DNA of 13,390 nucleotides from the NCBI GenBank assembly GCA_002494895.1, contig DADA01000047.1:1-13390 (forward strand), in the 5' to 3' direction. The notes under the pieces were generated by a model. The model made no database searches. It had not been told where the DNA came from and saw only the letters and a program-made list of their open reading frames with translations. This stretch comes from Nitrososphaera sp. UBA210 (GTDB taxonomy: Archaea; Thermoproteota; Nitrososphaeria; Nitrososphaerales; Nitrososphaeraceae). Shown here piece after piece: positions 1 to 7,385 of this stretch; positions within the stretch are counted from its first letter, which is position 1, and every line of letters starts with the position of its first letter. The translations under genes were made by a program, and so were the position numbers.

Positions 1-120
1 CCTCCCTTTCGCCAGATTGGTTGCTGTCAAGAGTTCGTCCTTTGTTGTGCCTCCGTTTGCGGTCTCGAGCATGATAGCCACCTTGTCCAGTCCGCTCTGA
101 TTCTTCACAGAACGAGGCAT
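1..120 (-). CDS. Winged-helix DNA-binding protein, N-terminal part (runs off left edge)
   Basis: An ATG on the minus strand (bases 118-120) opens a frame that stays open for 40 codons to base 1. It reads MPRSVKNQSGLDKVAIMLET, then a segment with GGTTKDELL and TATNLAKGR. The pattern of an amphipathic helix, a Gly-Gly-Thr-Thr-Lys turn and a second helix is that of the small archaeal winged-helix proteins (HTH_45-like), where this segment is helix 1 and the start of the helix-turn-helix. It is probably a cytoplasmic transcription regulator with unknown targets. The wing and C-terminus lie outside the window. The gene is divergent from birA. An AT-rich tract (about 136-150) sits around 25 bases before the ATG and could be its TATA element, giving a leaderless transcript. 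The family call rests on 40 residues only. Confidence 0.55.
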   Translation of the reverse strand, partial: MPRSVKNQSGLDKVAIMLETANGGTTKDELLTATNLAKGR

Positions 121-237
121 GGAATCTCTGTATTTGTCGTAATTGAATCAAGTCCGTAGACAAACCGGTAGATTTTGTTTGATAATGAGAAAATGGCTTT
201 ATTACTATGGCAGAACGAAACATGGTGTGGCCGATGC
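121..237. promoter_or_regulatory. Divergent promoter region between the winged-helix gene and birA
   Basis: This short intergenic stretch must carry both outward promoters. On the plus strand TTTATTACTA at about 198-207 lies some 30-38 bases before the birA ATG at 238 and is the best TATA-like candidate. On the minus strand TGATTCAATTAC (rc of about 139-150) precedes the ATG at 120. Neither box is a strong consensus, and alternative birA starts (TTG 175, ATG 193) would place birA codons inside this region. Confidence 0.35.
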
Positions 238-1239
238 ATGGGAAAAGCGAACGATCAATCAATCGCGAAATTCCTGACTCTGCTCCGCACCAGCTCATCA
301 CAATACGTGTCGGGTCAAACCTTGGCAAATTCGGCAGGAATATCGCGCAGCGCGGTGTGGAAACAAATAAGGCGACTGCGCAGACACGGATACACGATCG
401 AGTCGGTACATGGGCTTGGATATATGCTCAAAAGTGGAACACAACTGCCAGTCCCATGGGAACTCCAAAAAGCGCTCAGAACCCGGATTTTGGGCCACAG
501 AATCGTGTACAAAGACATCGTTGATTCTACTCAGAATATCGCCATAGCCATTGCAGAGAAGGGAAATGGAACTCATGGAACAGTCGTCATTGCCGAGAAG
601 CAGAGGCAGGGAAGGGGCAGGCTCAGAAGAGAATGGCTTTCTCCATCCGGAGGTTTATGGATGTCTGTCATATTGGAACCCAATGCGCCGACAAGCATGA
701 TTACGCTTCTGCCTCTTGCCGCGGCGCTTTCGGTCTGCCATGCAATAAGGCAATGCACAGGACTGGACGCCAAGTTGAAGTGGCCAAATGACGTAATGAT
801 CTCCGGCAAAAAGGTAGCGGGAATATTATTGGACATCAGTGCGGAAGCCGAGCGTGTGAATTACTCGGTAATAGGGATCGGAGTAAACGCAAACATTGAT
901 TCTTCTTCCATTTCTGCAACGTTGGCTCAGGGTGCGCCAAGTATCACTTCAATAAGAGACCAGCTGGGTCAAGATGTTAGCAAACTAGAATTGGCGAGAG
1001 CCGTTCTTGAGAACCTTGGGAGGCAGCTTTCGAACCTAGATAATAAAAGGGCCAATGTCATTCTCAAGGAATGGGAGGCTAACGCCGACATGCTGGGACG
1101 GCAAGTCAAGGTACTTCAGAATGGCAGAATGGTCTGTCAAGGTATTGCTCGCGGCGTCGCCGATGATGGATCACTGATAATACAAGATGGAAGCAAGGAG
1201 GTAAAGATTGCATCTGGCGATATTCGAGTCAGGTACTAG
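238..1239 (+). CDS. birA: Bifunctional biotin--[carboxylase] ligase / biotin-responsive HTH repressor BirA
   Basis: Biotin protein ligase: it makes biotinyl-5'-AMP from biotin and ATP and attaches biotin to a lysine of carrier proteins. In ammonia-oxidising archaea the expected client is the acetyl-/propionyl-CoA carboxylase of the 3-hydroxypropionate/4-hydroxybutyrate cycle. Numbered from the ATG at 238 (333 aa), residues 6-65 form the N-terminal HTH_11 DNA-binding domain (SGQTLANSAGISRSAVWKQI, then a GLGY wing). The catalytic domain carries DST at 96-98, the biotin-AMP loop GRGRLRREW at 125-133 and KWPND at 181-185. A BPL_C SH3-like domain closes the protein. With the HTH present it may repress biotin genes, but none is in the window. 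The frame also offers a TTG at 175 and an ATG at 193; 238 is chosen because it leaves the short N-terminus usual before the HTH. The stop overlaps the stop of the convergent glycerate kinase gene. Confidence 0.95.
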   Translation: MGKANDQSIAKFLTLLRTSSSQYVSGQTLANSAGISRSAVWKQIRRLRRHGYTIESVHGLGYMLKSGTQLPVPWELQKALRTRILGHRIVYKDIVDSTQNIAIAIAEKGNGTHGTVVIAEKQRQGRGRLRREWLSPSGGLWMSVILEPNAPTSMITLLPLAAALSVCHAIRQCTGLDAKLKWPNDVMISGKKVAGILLDISAEAERVNYSVIGIGVNANIDSSSISATLAQGAPSITSIRDQLGQDVSKLELARAVLENLGRQLSNLDNKRANVILKEWEANADMLGRQVKVLQNGRMVCQGIARGVADDGSLIIQDGSKEVKIASGDIRVRY

Positions 1240-2612
1240 CGCATCTTGTAGACCACGGCGATGTCATTGACATTGGTGCCTGTCCTGCCCGTAACGATAA
1301 GTGATCTCAGTTTCCTGAACGCGTGGTAGCTGTCGTGAGTTGCAAGATGGGCATGGAGGTTTACGCGCTTGCTTTTCGCAATTTGCACAGTCTCTTGCGA
1401 AACGATAGCACCGGCGGCATCGGAGTTGCCATCTATGCCATCTGTGCCCATGAACGCAGCTACTGCGGGCACGTTCTTCATCGCCATTGCGCAGGACAGC
1501 GCAGCTTCCTGGTTTCTGCCGCCGACACCTTCCTTCTTGTGACCCAGCTTCACGGTCGTTTCACCTCCAAGAACCATCGCCACAGGTGGAAGTGCAGAAT
1601 CGCTCAAGTGCGAGGCAAGGCGGCCCAGAAAAATACCGAGGTCCCTGGCCTCTCCATCAAAGAGAGATCCGAGATACACCGCCCGCACGCCCTTCTGCTG
1701 AAGAAAACTAACGACACTCCGGCAGGCAACGGAATTGCTGCCTATAAGCGAATTTGAAATGTTATGGAATAGCGGATCACCAGGTTTTGGTGTATCGGGG
1801 AAAATGCCATCTGCACCTTGAACAAGATATTTCATAGTAGGATCGCTGGCTCTTGCTGCGCCATACTTTCTGACTATTGAAACGGCATCACCAAAGGTCG
1901 AACTGTCTGGATAGGTTGGTCCAGAAGCGATGATTGACATGTCATCGTCGATCACGTCTGACAAAATGAGTGAAATGACTCGGCAGGAACTCCCAAGGTA
2001 TCTGAGTATCTGGCCCCCTTTGATGGCAGAAAGGTGTTTTCGAACAACATTCATTTCACGAATATCCGCTCCAGAACGAAGAAGTTTATTCGTGATGCAC
2101 TGTTTGTCCGAAAGTCGCAGTCCAGGGGCAGGAAACGGCATAAGTGATGAGCCGCCGCCGGACAGAAGGACAAAGACCAAGTCGTTCTTCTTCGCCACTT
2201 TCAGCACCTTGATGATTTTCTGGGTACCTTGCAGGCCAGAGTTGTCAGGGATCGGGTGCGCGGCCTCCGTTACGGCAATTAGCGACTTGTTCTTTTTGCC
2301 TAGTTTCTTTGCGTCGCCATAAGGAACTGATATCGCGCCTCCCGCTACTGCCCTTCCCAGTATCGTGCTGAGGGCATCAGCCATGCGGGCGGTGGCCTTG
2401 CCGGCGCCAACCAAGTAGGCATTCTCGAATCGAGGGACGCTGGTTTTCCTGCCGCTGATGTCGAAGACTGTTAATTCGCCCTCAAATCTGACTGCACGCC
2501 TGATTAGGACTTGTGGATCTACACTATCCAGCCCGTGCTCAAGTGCAGAAAGAACAAGCCTTGCCGGTTTGCCGCCGTGCATTCTCGCAAGTTCTGCACG
2601 ATTCTTTATCAA
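1236..2612 (-). CDS. gckA: Glycerate 2-kinase (MOFRL family)
   Basis: Cytoplasmic kinase that phosphorylates D-glycerate with ATP to 2-phosphoglycerate, feeding lower glycolysis/gluconeogenesis. The 458-residue length and domain order are typical: an N-terminal Rossmann-like kinase domain (about 1-330) with VGAGKA at 68-73 and the glycine-rich LLSGGGSS at 149-156, then the MOFRL domain (about 341-455) with LGGETTV, GGRNQE, GTDGIDGNSDAAGAIV (389-404) and TGRTGTNVND (441-450). The start is a TTG at 2610-2612 giving MIKNRAEL, an N-terminus typical of the family; a TATA-like AAAATTAAG lies about 28 bases upstream, so the transcript would be nearly leaderless. An ATG at 2580-2582 is the alternative. 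It follows mpgS on the same strand after a 133-base gap, so it may recycle glycerate released from mannosylglycerate; that link is inference. Confidence 0.94.
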   Translation of the reverse strand: MIKNRAELARMHGGKPARLVLSALEHGLDSVDPQVLIRRAVRFEGELTVFDISGRKTSVPRFENAYLVGAGKATARMADALSTILGRAVAGGAISVPYGDAKKLGKKNKSLIAVTEAAHPIPDNSGLQGTQKIIKVLKVAKKNDLVFVLLSGGGSSLMPFPAPGLRLSDKQCITNKLLRSGADIREMNVVRKHLSAIKGGQILRYLGSSCRVISLILSDVIDDDMSIIASGPTYPDSSTFGDAVSIVRKYGAARASDPTMKYLVQGADGIFPDTPKPGDPLFHNISNSLIGSNSVACRSVVSFLQQKGVRAVYLGSLFDGEARDLGIFLGRLASHLSDSALPPVAMVLGGETTVKLGHKKEGVGGRNQEAALSCAMAMKNVPAVAAFMGTDGIDGNSDAAGAIVSQETVQIAKSKRVNLHAHLATHDSYHAFRKLRSLIVTGRTGTNVNDIAVVYKMR

Positions 2613-2635
2613 CCAACTAGGCTATCATTTTTGGT

Positions 2636-2649
2636 GCTTAATTTTCCTT
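2636..2649 (-). promoter_or_regulatory. Archaeal BRE/TATA-like promoter of the glycerate 2-kinase gene
   Basis: Read on the minus strand the sequence is AAGGAAAATTAAGC: a purine-rich BRE-like part followed by a TATA-like AAAATTAAG centred about 28 bases before the TTG start. This spacing predicts transcription starting at or within a few bases of the TTG, and so independent expression from mpgS upstream. Confidence 0.45.
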
Positions 2650-2683
2650 TGTTCCTAATTTTTCCAAGGCGGGCAAACAGGTC

Positions 2684-2738
2684 ACATGACTCACCGGTGC
2701 AGACCGATCGTTCGGAGTAAGATCCTACGTTTGCCGAA
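2684..2738. other. Cluster of short inverted repeats between mpgS and the glycerate kinase gene
   Basis: The 133-base gap 2613-2745 holds no gene. Several small dyads lie in it: GTCACATGAC (about 2684-2693), the perfect palindrome CACCGGTG (about 2693-2700), CCGA/TCGG around 2704-2715, and GTTCGG/CCGAAC (2710-2715 and 2733-2738) enclosing an imperfect GTAAGATCCTAC. In the mpgS transcript the last pair comes just after the stop codon and could form a hairpin that ends or stabilises the message. No T-tract follows it directly on the minus strand, so an intrinsic archaeal terminator is not certain. Confidence 0.35.
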
Positions 2739-2745
2739 CAGGAGA

Positions 2746-3948
2746 CTATCTTAAGCCGCCATGCTTCAGTAAAGTTACAGCCTTGTCCTTTAGACCTTTT
2801 TCAAATTCGGACATGTCAATCGTATTAATGGGTTCCATGATGTGGCACCCTCGCCTAAAGTCATTCTTCCTTGCCTTCTTGCCTGTTGCCTGCCTGAGCT
2901 GTTCGATAATGCTTGCCTTTAGCTCATTCGGGCAGATATCGCTACTGTATATTGTTCCCAAGGAGAGCTCCAGCATCTCATTCAAATGTTCTATGCCTTT
3001 TTCCTCATGAAAATGGGGATTCCTCGTTTCTATCTGAAATATCTCTACTCCTTTGTCAATCACCTGTGGATAGTTAGACGGCAGCAATCCACCGAACTTT
3101 TCGAAAATGTCAATGACTTCGTAGGACTCGATAGAATATCCACTGGAGTAGTGAAGACATTCGGCCAGGGGCATCGACAGCGCATGCTCGCCAGCATTTC
3201 CAGTCTTTATTATGTCAGATTCAAAGCCGGTGATGGTGGCTATCAATGCGTTTAGACTCCTGTTAGTTATCTCTGACACACGTCCCCATTTTGAGAACTG
3301 GATGGAATTGTTCCTGACCTTTGGCTTGAAGACCCAGGAAATCCTCACATTGCAGTATGGCGTATTGGACATTCCAAATCCGGCAGCAAAAATCTTGACG
3401 TACTCGTTCACAGCTCCGGGCACGTAATTGTCACTGTCAATGAATCCAACGTAATCCTTGTTGTACATCTTTGCCATCAGCAGCCCAATTACCATGCCCT
3501 CTGCTTTTCCGCTGCGGATTTTGCCCTGTGAATCAAGGATAGAAGTATACCCTATTTTCTTCAGGACCTCGGCTAGGCCAGAGTCCTGCTGATGCACAAC
3601 GATCATGCGCTTGTCCATGAAACGGCCAAGTTGCCTTATGGCCTCTGTCTCCATGGCGAACCTGTCAACTGGTGTCCTTGCACTGTTTGAGACTATTATT
3701 ACAAGGCACTCATTGGGTATTCCGCTAAGGACTCCTTCAAGAAGCTTTAGCTTTTCATTTTTTATCGGAATCACTATTGCAAGGTCGTGAAGTATGTTAG
3801 AGATTTCATCATAATCAAATTTCTTTATTGTCTGGTGGGAAGAGAGGAATCCCTTCGACTTGCCTGAATCAAGCTCGTAGATCCTCTGTACAGCATGAAT
3901 GCTCACAGCACCCAGCCTTTCAGTGTACCGGGGAAAATCCAGTTTCAC
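2746..3948 (-). CDS. mpgS: Mannosyl-3-phosphoglycerate synthase (GT55)
   Basis: It transfers mannose from GDP-mannose to 3-phosphoglycerate, giving mannosyl-3-phosphoglycerate, the committed step of the two-step route to the compatible solute mannosylglycerate (osmotic and heat protection) in the cytoplasm. The 400-residue length is normal. Family motifs are in order: AIVIPIKNE (57-65) in the nucleotide-binding strand, RSGKAEGM (145-152), the metal-binding DSD at 171-173 in GFIDSDNYVPG, TGNAGEHAL (249-257), and ETRNPHFHEEKG (307-318), whose histidines belong to the metal/acceptor site. The start is GTG at 3946-3948; the TATA-like box at 3968-3979 is about 25 bases upstream, indicating a leaderless message. 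The second enzyme, the phosphatase MpgP, is not in this window and no phosphatase domain is fused here. The neighbours are glycerate 2-kinase downstream and a divergent glycosidase. Confidence 0.95.
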   Translation of the reverse strand: MKLDFPRYTERLGAVSIHAVQRIYELDSGKSKGFLSSHQTIKKFDYDEISNILHDLAIVIPIKNEKLKLLEGVLSGIPNECLVIIVSNSARTPVDRFAMETEAIRQLGRFMDKRMIVVHQQDSGLAEVLKKIGYTSILDSQGKIRSGKAEGMVIGLLMAKMYNKDYVGFIDSDNYVPGAVNEYVKIFAAGFGMSNTPYCNVRISWVFKPKVRNNSIQFSKWGRVSEITNRSLNALIATITGFESDIIKTGNAGEHALSMPLAECLHYSSGYSIESYEVIDIFEKFGGLLPSNYPQVIDKGVEIFQIETRNPHFHEEKGIEHLNEMLELSLGTIYSSDICPNELKASIIEQLRQATGKKARKNDFRRGCHIMEPINTIDMSEFEKGLKDKAVTLLKHGGLR

Positions 3949-3967
3949 ACTGGTAATACCAGAATGA

Positions 3968-3979
3968 TTATATTAAATA
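3968..3979 (-). promoter_or_regulatory. TATA-like promoter of mpgS
   Basis: On the minus strand it reads TATTTAATATAA, the clearest archaeal TATA box in the window, centred about 26 bases before the GTG start of mpgS. This geometry fits leaderless transcription. Confidence 0.6.
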
Positions 3980-4016
3980 GTTTGGCAATAACCACAAAAT
4001 CTTGCAACTCCGGACG

Positions 4017-4030
4017 AAAAATAATTTAGC
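4017..4030 (+). promoter_or_regulatory. Candidate TATA box and leader of the glycosidase gene
   Basis: AAAAATAATTTAGC on the plus strand is the only good TATA-like tract before the glycosidase gene. It would start transcription near 4050 and leave a leader of about 90 bases. That leader holds a 7-codon ORF (ATG at 4090, stop at 4111-4113) directly abutting GGTGA. No clear Shine-Dalgarno precedes the GTG at 4139. The rest of the 190-base gap 3949-4138 shows no gene or tRNA. Confidence 0.35.
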
Positions 4031-4138
4031 CAAGTCATTGGAGGCATCACCCAATTGCTGGAACGCTCCACATCCTTCTGAAAAGGTGAATGCCAAATAG
4101 TCAGGACGCTTGACAGCATCCATACTGCGCTGTCCTAT

Positions 4139-6781
4139 GTGAGTGGAAGCCTGCAAAACGTAACTGCGGTTCTGAACGGAAAAAAAGAGAAAGGGTTCAT
4201 GTTCTCATTGTTGAATCCGCCCGTTCCGCTCGGTGGCAATATCATTTCTCTGGACATCTACGTTGACGAAGTGCCGATGCAAAAAAAGTCGGTCTATATC
4301 GCCACGCAGGACGACATGGTCAATTCGGCGGCATTGTCAGATACCCGGCCTCTTCCCTTCAAACCGTTTCAGAGCGCGAGGTTCCTCGTGATCAACAATG
4401 GCGGCCTAGAAGAAAAAAGAAAACACAAGCTCGCAATCATGAGCAAGATGGAGGGATTCGAGCAAGTGATCATACCTTTTACTTTCATGGATCGAGTTCG
4501 TCGTCAGGGAAGTACCATTTTCGTAGATGAACATGCGTTGGAATCAGAATCGATATCGCCCGGCGAAAATGCGACGATCTTCAAGAATTTCACTACACCT
4601 CTTGTTCTCTCGGGCAAAAAGGCGTACGTCGTCTGTTCAGCTCATGGCGGGCTTTCTGCCAACTGGACGTGGATGGGCGTAAGATATGATAACGGGGGAT
4701 TGTATGTTCCGCCAGCGAGAGCCTTTGGCAAGATAATCGTCGAGGTATCAATGGATGACGGCGTCAGAAAAAGGCTGCCGAATTTCGTTATCTCTTCCAG
4801 GCACGAAAACGGCACGCTCGAGACCCGTCATGAGATCGGTGGACTCGAAGTAAGGCGCAGACTCACGGTGCCCTTTGAAAACAGGGGCTTTATCATGAGC
4901 CTAGAGTTGGCGCTTGTGCATCGACAAGAAGATCTGATGGTTAGGACCAAAAGAAGAAAAGAGATCCAAAAGCGCAAAATTCACATTCACTTCTTGATTG
5001 ATGGTAACATTACAAGTTACGGGCTTGCCGCGGTATCGCAGAACACTAGTGCCAAGTTTGATTCAAGAAATAACTGCCTCAGAGTAAGTACTACCGGACA
5101 AAAAACCGTAGGCGTGCAGTACTTTGGCACTGTAGGCGTCGCTCCCAAATCGATCAGGCCAAGCCGCGTTCTGGCCGACTCATACGACAATGACATGGAG
5201 CTGTCATACGACTTTGAGCTGGAATTGGGTGAGCCTGCAGTGAAGTTGGCACTGGTAGCGACGGGCAGTTTCTCCAGCCAGGCAAGCTGCCTGAAGGAGT
5301 ACTGCGACATGCGGGACAACTATGTCCAGTTGTCAGAAGCCACCACGAAAGGTTTTGTCGATTTCTCTTCATCGACCTTGAGCATAGGATCTTCGTCCAC
5401 CCCTCGACATTCCACGGTCTCAAAGCTGATCGCTGCCTACGAAAAGACAAAGACTTGCCTTAGATACTTGAAAACAGAGTACGACGGACTTGGAGAAGGT
5501 ATCTGCGCGGGCTTGCCGCGTTTTCCAAACTATTGGGCAAGGGACACAGGCTGGACATTGCGCGGATACCTGGCGGTAGGCGACTATAGATTTACAGCAT
5601 CAACCATTGATAATTTCATCAAGCGCCAAGCCAGAAAGACAGCGAATGGAGCGTTTAAGGGAGAGCTGCCGATGATAATTAGCGGCAAGTCATTTCTTCA
5701 TTCTACAACATACGGATCGGCTGACTCGACTTTTCTTTTTCCATGGGCAATACTTCACTACGTGCAGGCAACAGGTAATACTAGCTACTTGGAAAAGAGA
5801 TGGAACGCGATAGTGGATTTGATCGAATACGGCTTTCTCAAGGATCTCGACGGAGACGGTCTGCTGGAGAACGATTTCACCGGCATCGCCGAGAAGCTGC
5901 CAATTCAAGACTCGACCTGGATGGATCACATTGACAGGCGAAAGAGCGCCAACGACATTCAAGCACTCTTTTACGAGAGTCTAGTTGTCGGAGGAGAGCT
6001 CGCTGTTCTGGCCGGAGATAACGAAAAGGCGAGGAGGTGGAGAGACAAGGCTGCAGCTCTGCAGCAAAAGATCGATGCGGAGTACTGGAATCCGGAGACA
6101 GGTTTCTATTACGATACGATAAGAAAAGACGGCTCAAAGGACGCGAAGATCAGACCAAACGCACTAGTTCTCTTGCTGGCCGACGCGGTTAAAGACAGGA
6201 ACAAGGCAGAGTCGGTGCTAAACAGGATCGAGCAGCCGGACATGACAACTGCGTGGGGACTGCGGACCTTGAGTGCGCAAGACCCGCGATATCATCCTGC
6301 ACTGTATCACGACGGGGCTGTTTGGCCTCTTGTAACCGGCTGGGCGGCATTGAGCGAGATGAAATACGGCAGGAGGGAGCAGGCACTTCACTACCTGGAA
6401 TCCATGGCTGACAGGATTCTTGCAGAAAATGGCATGTTCGCGGAAACGTACAGGGGTGATCGGCCTGAGCCGTTCAACTCGTGCATACTCCAGGCATGGT
6501 CCGCAGGCATGTACGCTTTTGCGTTTTGTGAAATGATGCTTGGGATGAAATTGGACATGATCAATAACACTGTCCGAATCAACCCGATGATACCGGATTC
6601 ACTGAAGGACGGTGCCTCGGTGCCAATTGACTTTGAACGGCGACTCTGTACCTCAAAAGGCACAACGACGCTCCGGACCTCCGTAGACTTTCATAACGGC
6701 AAGATAACGGCATCATTCAAGGGCAAGAGCAGACCGGACATTTCTAGCGAATCATATTCTGTTATCGTCTCGCCAGTCTGA
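4139..6781 (+). CDS. GH133-like (amylo-alpha-1,6-glucosidase/GDE_C-type) glycoside hydrolase with DUF6379-like N-terminal domain
   Basis: A large 880-residue glycosidase, probably cytoplasmic since no signal peptide or membrane helix is seen. Residues about 1-115 (SLQNV, GFMFSL, IYVDEVP, then INNGGL) resemble the small beta-sandwich of C-glycoside deglycosidase beta subunits (DUF6379). Residues about 120-420 are a beta-rich domain like the N-terminal region of debranching enzymes. Residues about 430-840 form an (alpha/alpha)6 barrel with NYWARDTGW (RD at 468-469), TWMDHID (D596, likely general acid), YHDGAVWP (723-730), FAETYRGD (E769, likely base) and CILQAWS. These match GDE_C enzymes, where YHQGTVWP and a GD..GC.AQAWS block occur. 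The substrate could be glycogen-like alpha-1,6 branches; next to mpgS, hydrolysis of mannosylglycerate is an alternative, since the known mannosylglycerate hydrolase (GH63) shares this barrel fold. Start GTG is chosen because SLQNV is the expected DUF6379 N-terminus and no ATG precedes it in frame. Confidence 0.85.
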   Translation: MSGSLQNVTAVLNGKKEKGFMFSLLNPPVPLGGNIISLDIYVDEVPMQKKSVYIATQDDMVNSAALSDTRPLPFKPFQSARFLVINNGGLEEKRKHKLAIMSKMEGFEQVIIPFTFMDRVRRQGSTIFVDEHALESESISPGENATIFKNFTTPLVLSGKKAYVVCSAHGGLSANWTWMGVRYDNGGLYVPPARAFGKIIVEVSMDDGVRKRLPNFVISSRHENGTLETRHEIGGLEVRRRLTVPFENRGFIMSLELALVHRQEDLMVRTKRRKEIQKRKIHIHFLIDGNITSYGLAAVSQNTSAKFDSRNNCLRVSTTGQKTVGVQYFGTVGVAPKSIRPSRVLADSYDNDMELSYDFELELGEPAVKLALVATGSFSSQASCLKEYCDMRDNYVQLSEATTKGFVDFSSSTLSIGSSSTPRHSTVSKLIAAYEKTKTCLRYLKTEYDGLGEGICAGLPRFPNYWARDTGWTLRGYLAVGDYRFTASTIDNFIKRQARKTANGAFKGELPMIISGKSFLHSTTYGSADSTFLFPWAILHYVQATGNTSYLEKRWNAIVDLIEYGFLKDLDGDGLLENDFTGIAEKLPIQDSTWMDHIDRRKSANDIQALFYESLVVGGELAVLAGDNEKARRWRDKAAALQQKIDAEYWNPETGFYYDTIRKDGSKDAKIRPNALVLLLADAVKDRNKAESVLNRIEQPDMTTAWGLRTLSAQDPRYHPALYHDGAVWPLVTGWAALSEMKYGRREQALHYLESMADRILAENGMFAETYRGDRPEPFNSCILQAWSAGMYAFAFCEMMLGMKLDMINNTVRINPMIPDSLKDGASVPIDFERRLCTSKGTTTLRTSVDFHNGKITASFKGKSRPDISSESYSVIVSPV

Positions 6782-6894
6782 ATCTATCGACATTTCATTG
6801 GTATTCATTACGCAGGCAACTTTTACATGCGCGCCTTTGAGCTGCACTTGATCTTCACACAAGTCGGCAAAGTGGCTTGGTGATTGCCAAAGGC

Positions 6895-6903
6895 ATAAAT
6901 TAT
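6895..6903 (+). promoter_or_regulatory. TATA-like promoter of the DUF2203/UbiA pair
   Basis: ATAAATTAT is centred about 33 bases before the ATG at 6932, predicting a leader of only a few bases. The rest of the gap 6782-6931 shows no gene; TTTTAC near 6820 is a weaker AT-rich tract. Confidence 0.45.
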
Positions 6904-6931
6904 CAGCCAATCGGAACGATCGTGTCAGGTC

Positions 6932-7333
6932 ATGTTCATGCTATACACGCCACAGGAAGCAAACAAGGTGCTTCCGGAGGTACGGCAAATGTTTGCAAAC
7001 ATTGTGGCTCACAAAAACAGGGCCGTTGCCCTTCAGCAAGAACTGACCATGATAACAGAGAGAGGTGCCAGTTTTGAGTCCTTTGTGAAGAAAAAGCAGG
7101 AGCTCAACACCGCTGTTTCAGAGCTTCACAGGGCGATAGAACAACTTGAAGCAACAGGTGTGGTGATAAAGAGCGTAGATGAGGGGCTGCTGGACTTTCC
7201 GTCAAAGCGCTTTGATGAAGAAGTCTGGCTTTGTTGGAAGTCGGGCGAAACTGAAATAAAGTTCTGGCACGCAAAAAACGAAGGCTTTACGGGACGCAAG
7301 CCGCTTGAAACAACAGGCATTATCGAGCCTTGA
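6932..7333 (+). CDS. DUF2203 family protein
   Basis: A 133-residue soluble protein of a widespread family without an assigned function. The family pattern is visible: the opening YTPQEANKVLPEVR, a central pair of long helices with coiled-coil character (about 20-75, rich in Glu, Lys, Gln and Leu), then LLDFPSKRF, the cluster EVWLCWKSGETEIKFWHAKN and the closing EGFTGRKPLE. The Trp/His-rich closing segment is the most conserved part and could be a ligand or metal site, but no reaction is known. The start is ATG 6932; an ATG two codons later is possible. It is followed after 52 bases by the UbiA gene, which lacks a convincing promoter of its own, so the two are probably co-transcribed. Confidence 0.85.
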   Translation: MFMLYTPQEANKVLPEVRQMFANIVAHKNRAVALQQELTMITERGASFESFVKKKQELNTAVSELHRAIEQLEATGVVIKSVDEGLLDFPSKRFDEEVWLCWKSGETEIKFWHAKNEGFTGRKPLETTGIIEP

Positions 7334-7385
7334 CACGGACTGGCCAGTCAATTCACAAAACATAGTAAGACCCAGCGCTTTTTGA

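Noticed and set aside
125..1239. BirA biotin loop GRGRLRREW seen as damaged because bacterial enzymes have GRGRxGRxW
   Set aside because: Archaeal and other BPLs vary at this position, and the remaining loop and KWPND are intact, so the protein is probably active.
1323..1757. A 144-codon plus-strand frame opposite glycerate kinase
   Set aside because: It lies entirely antisense to the MOFRL domain and has no recognisable domain.
3968..4156. A 62-codon minus-strand frame in the mpgS-glycosidase gap
   Set aside because: It covers the TATA box of mpgS and the start of the glycosidase gene and shows no recognisable pattern.
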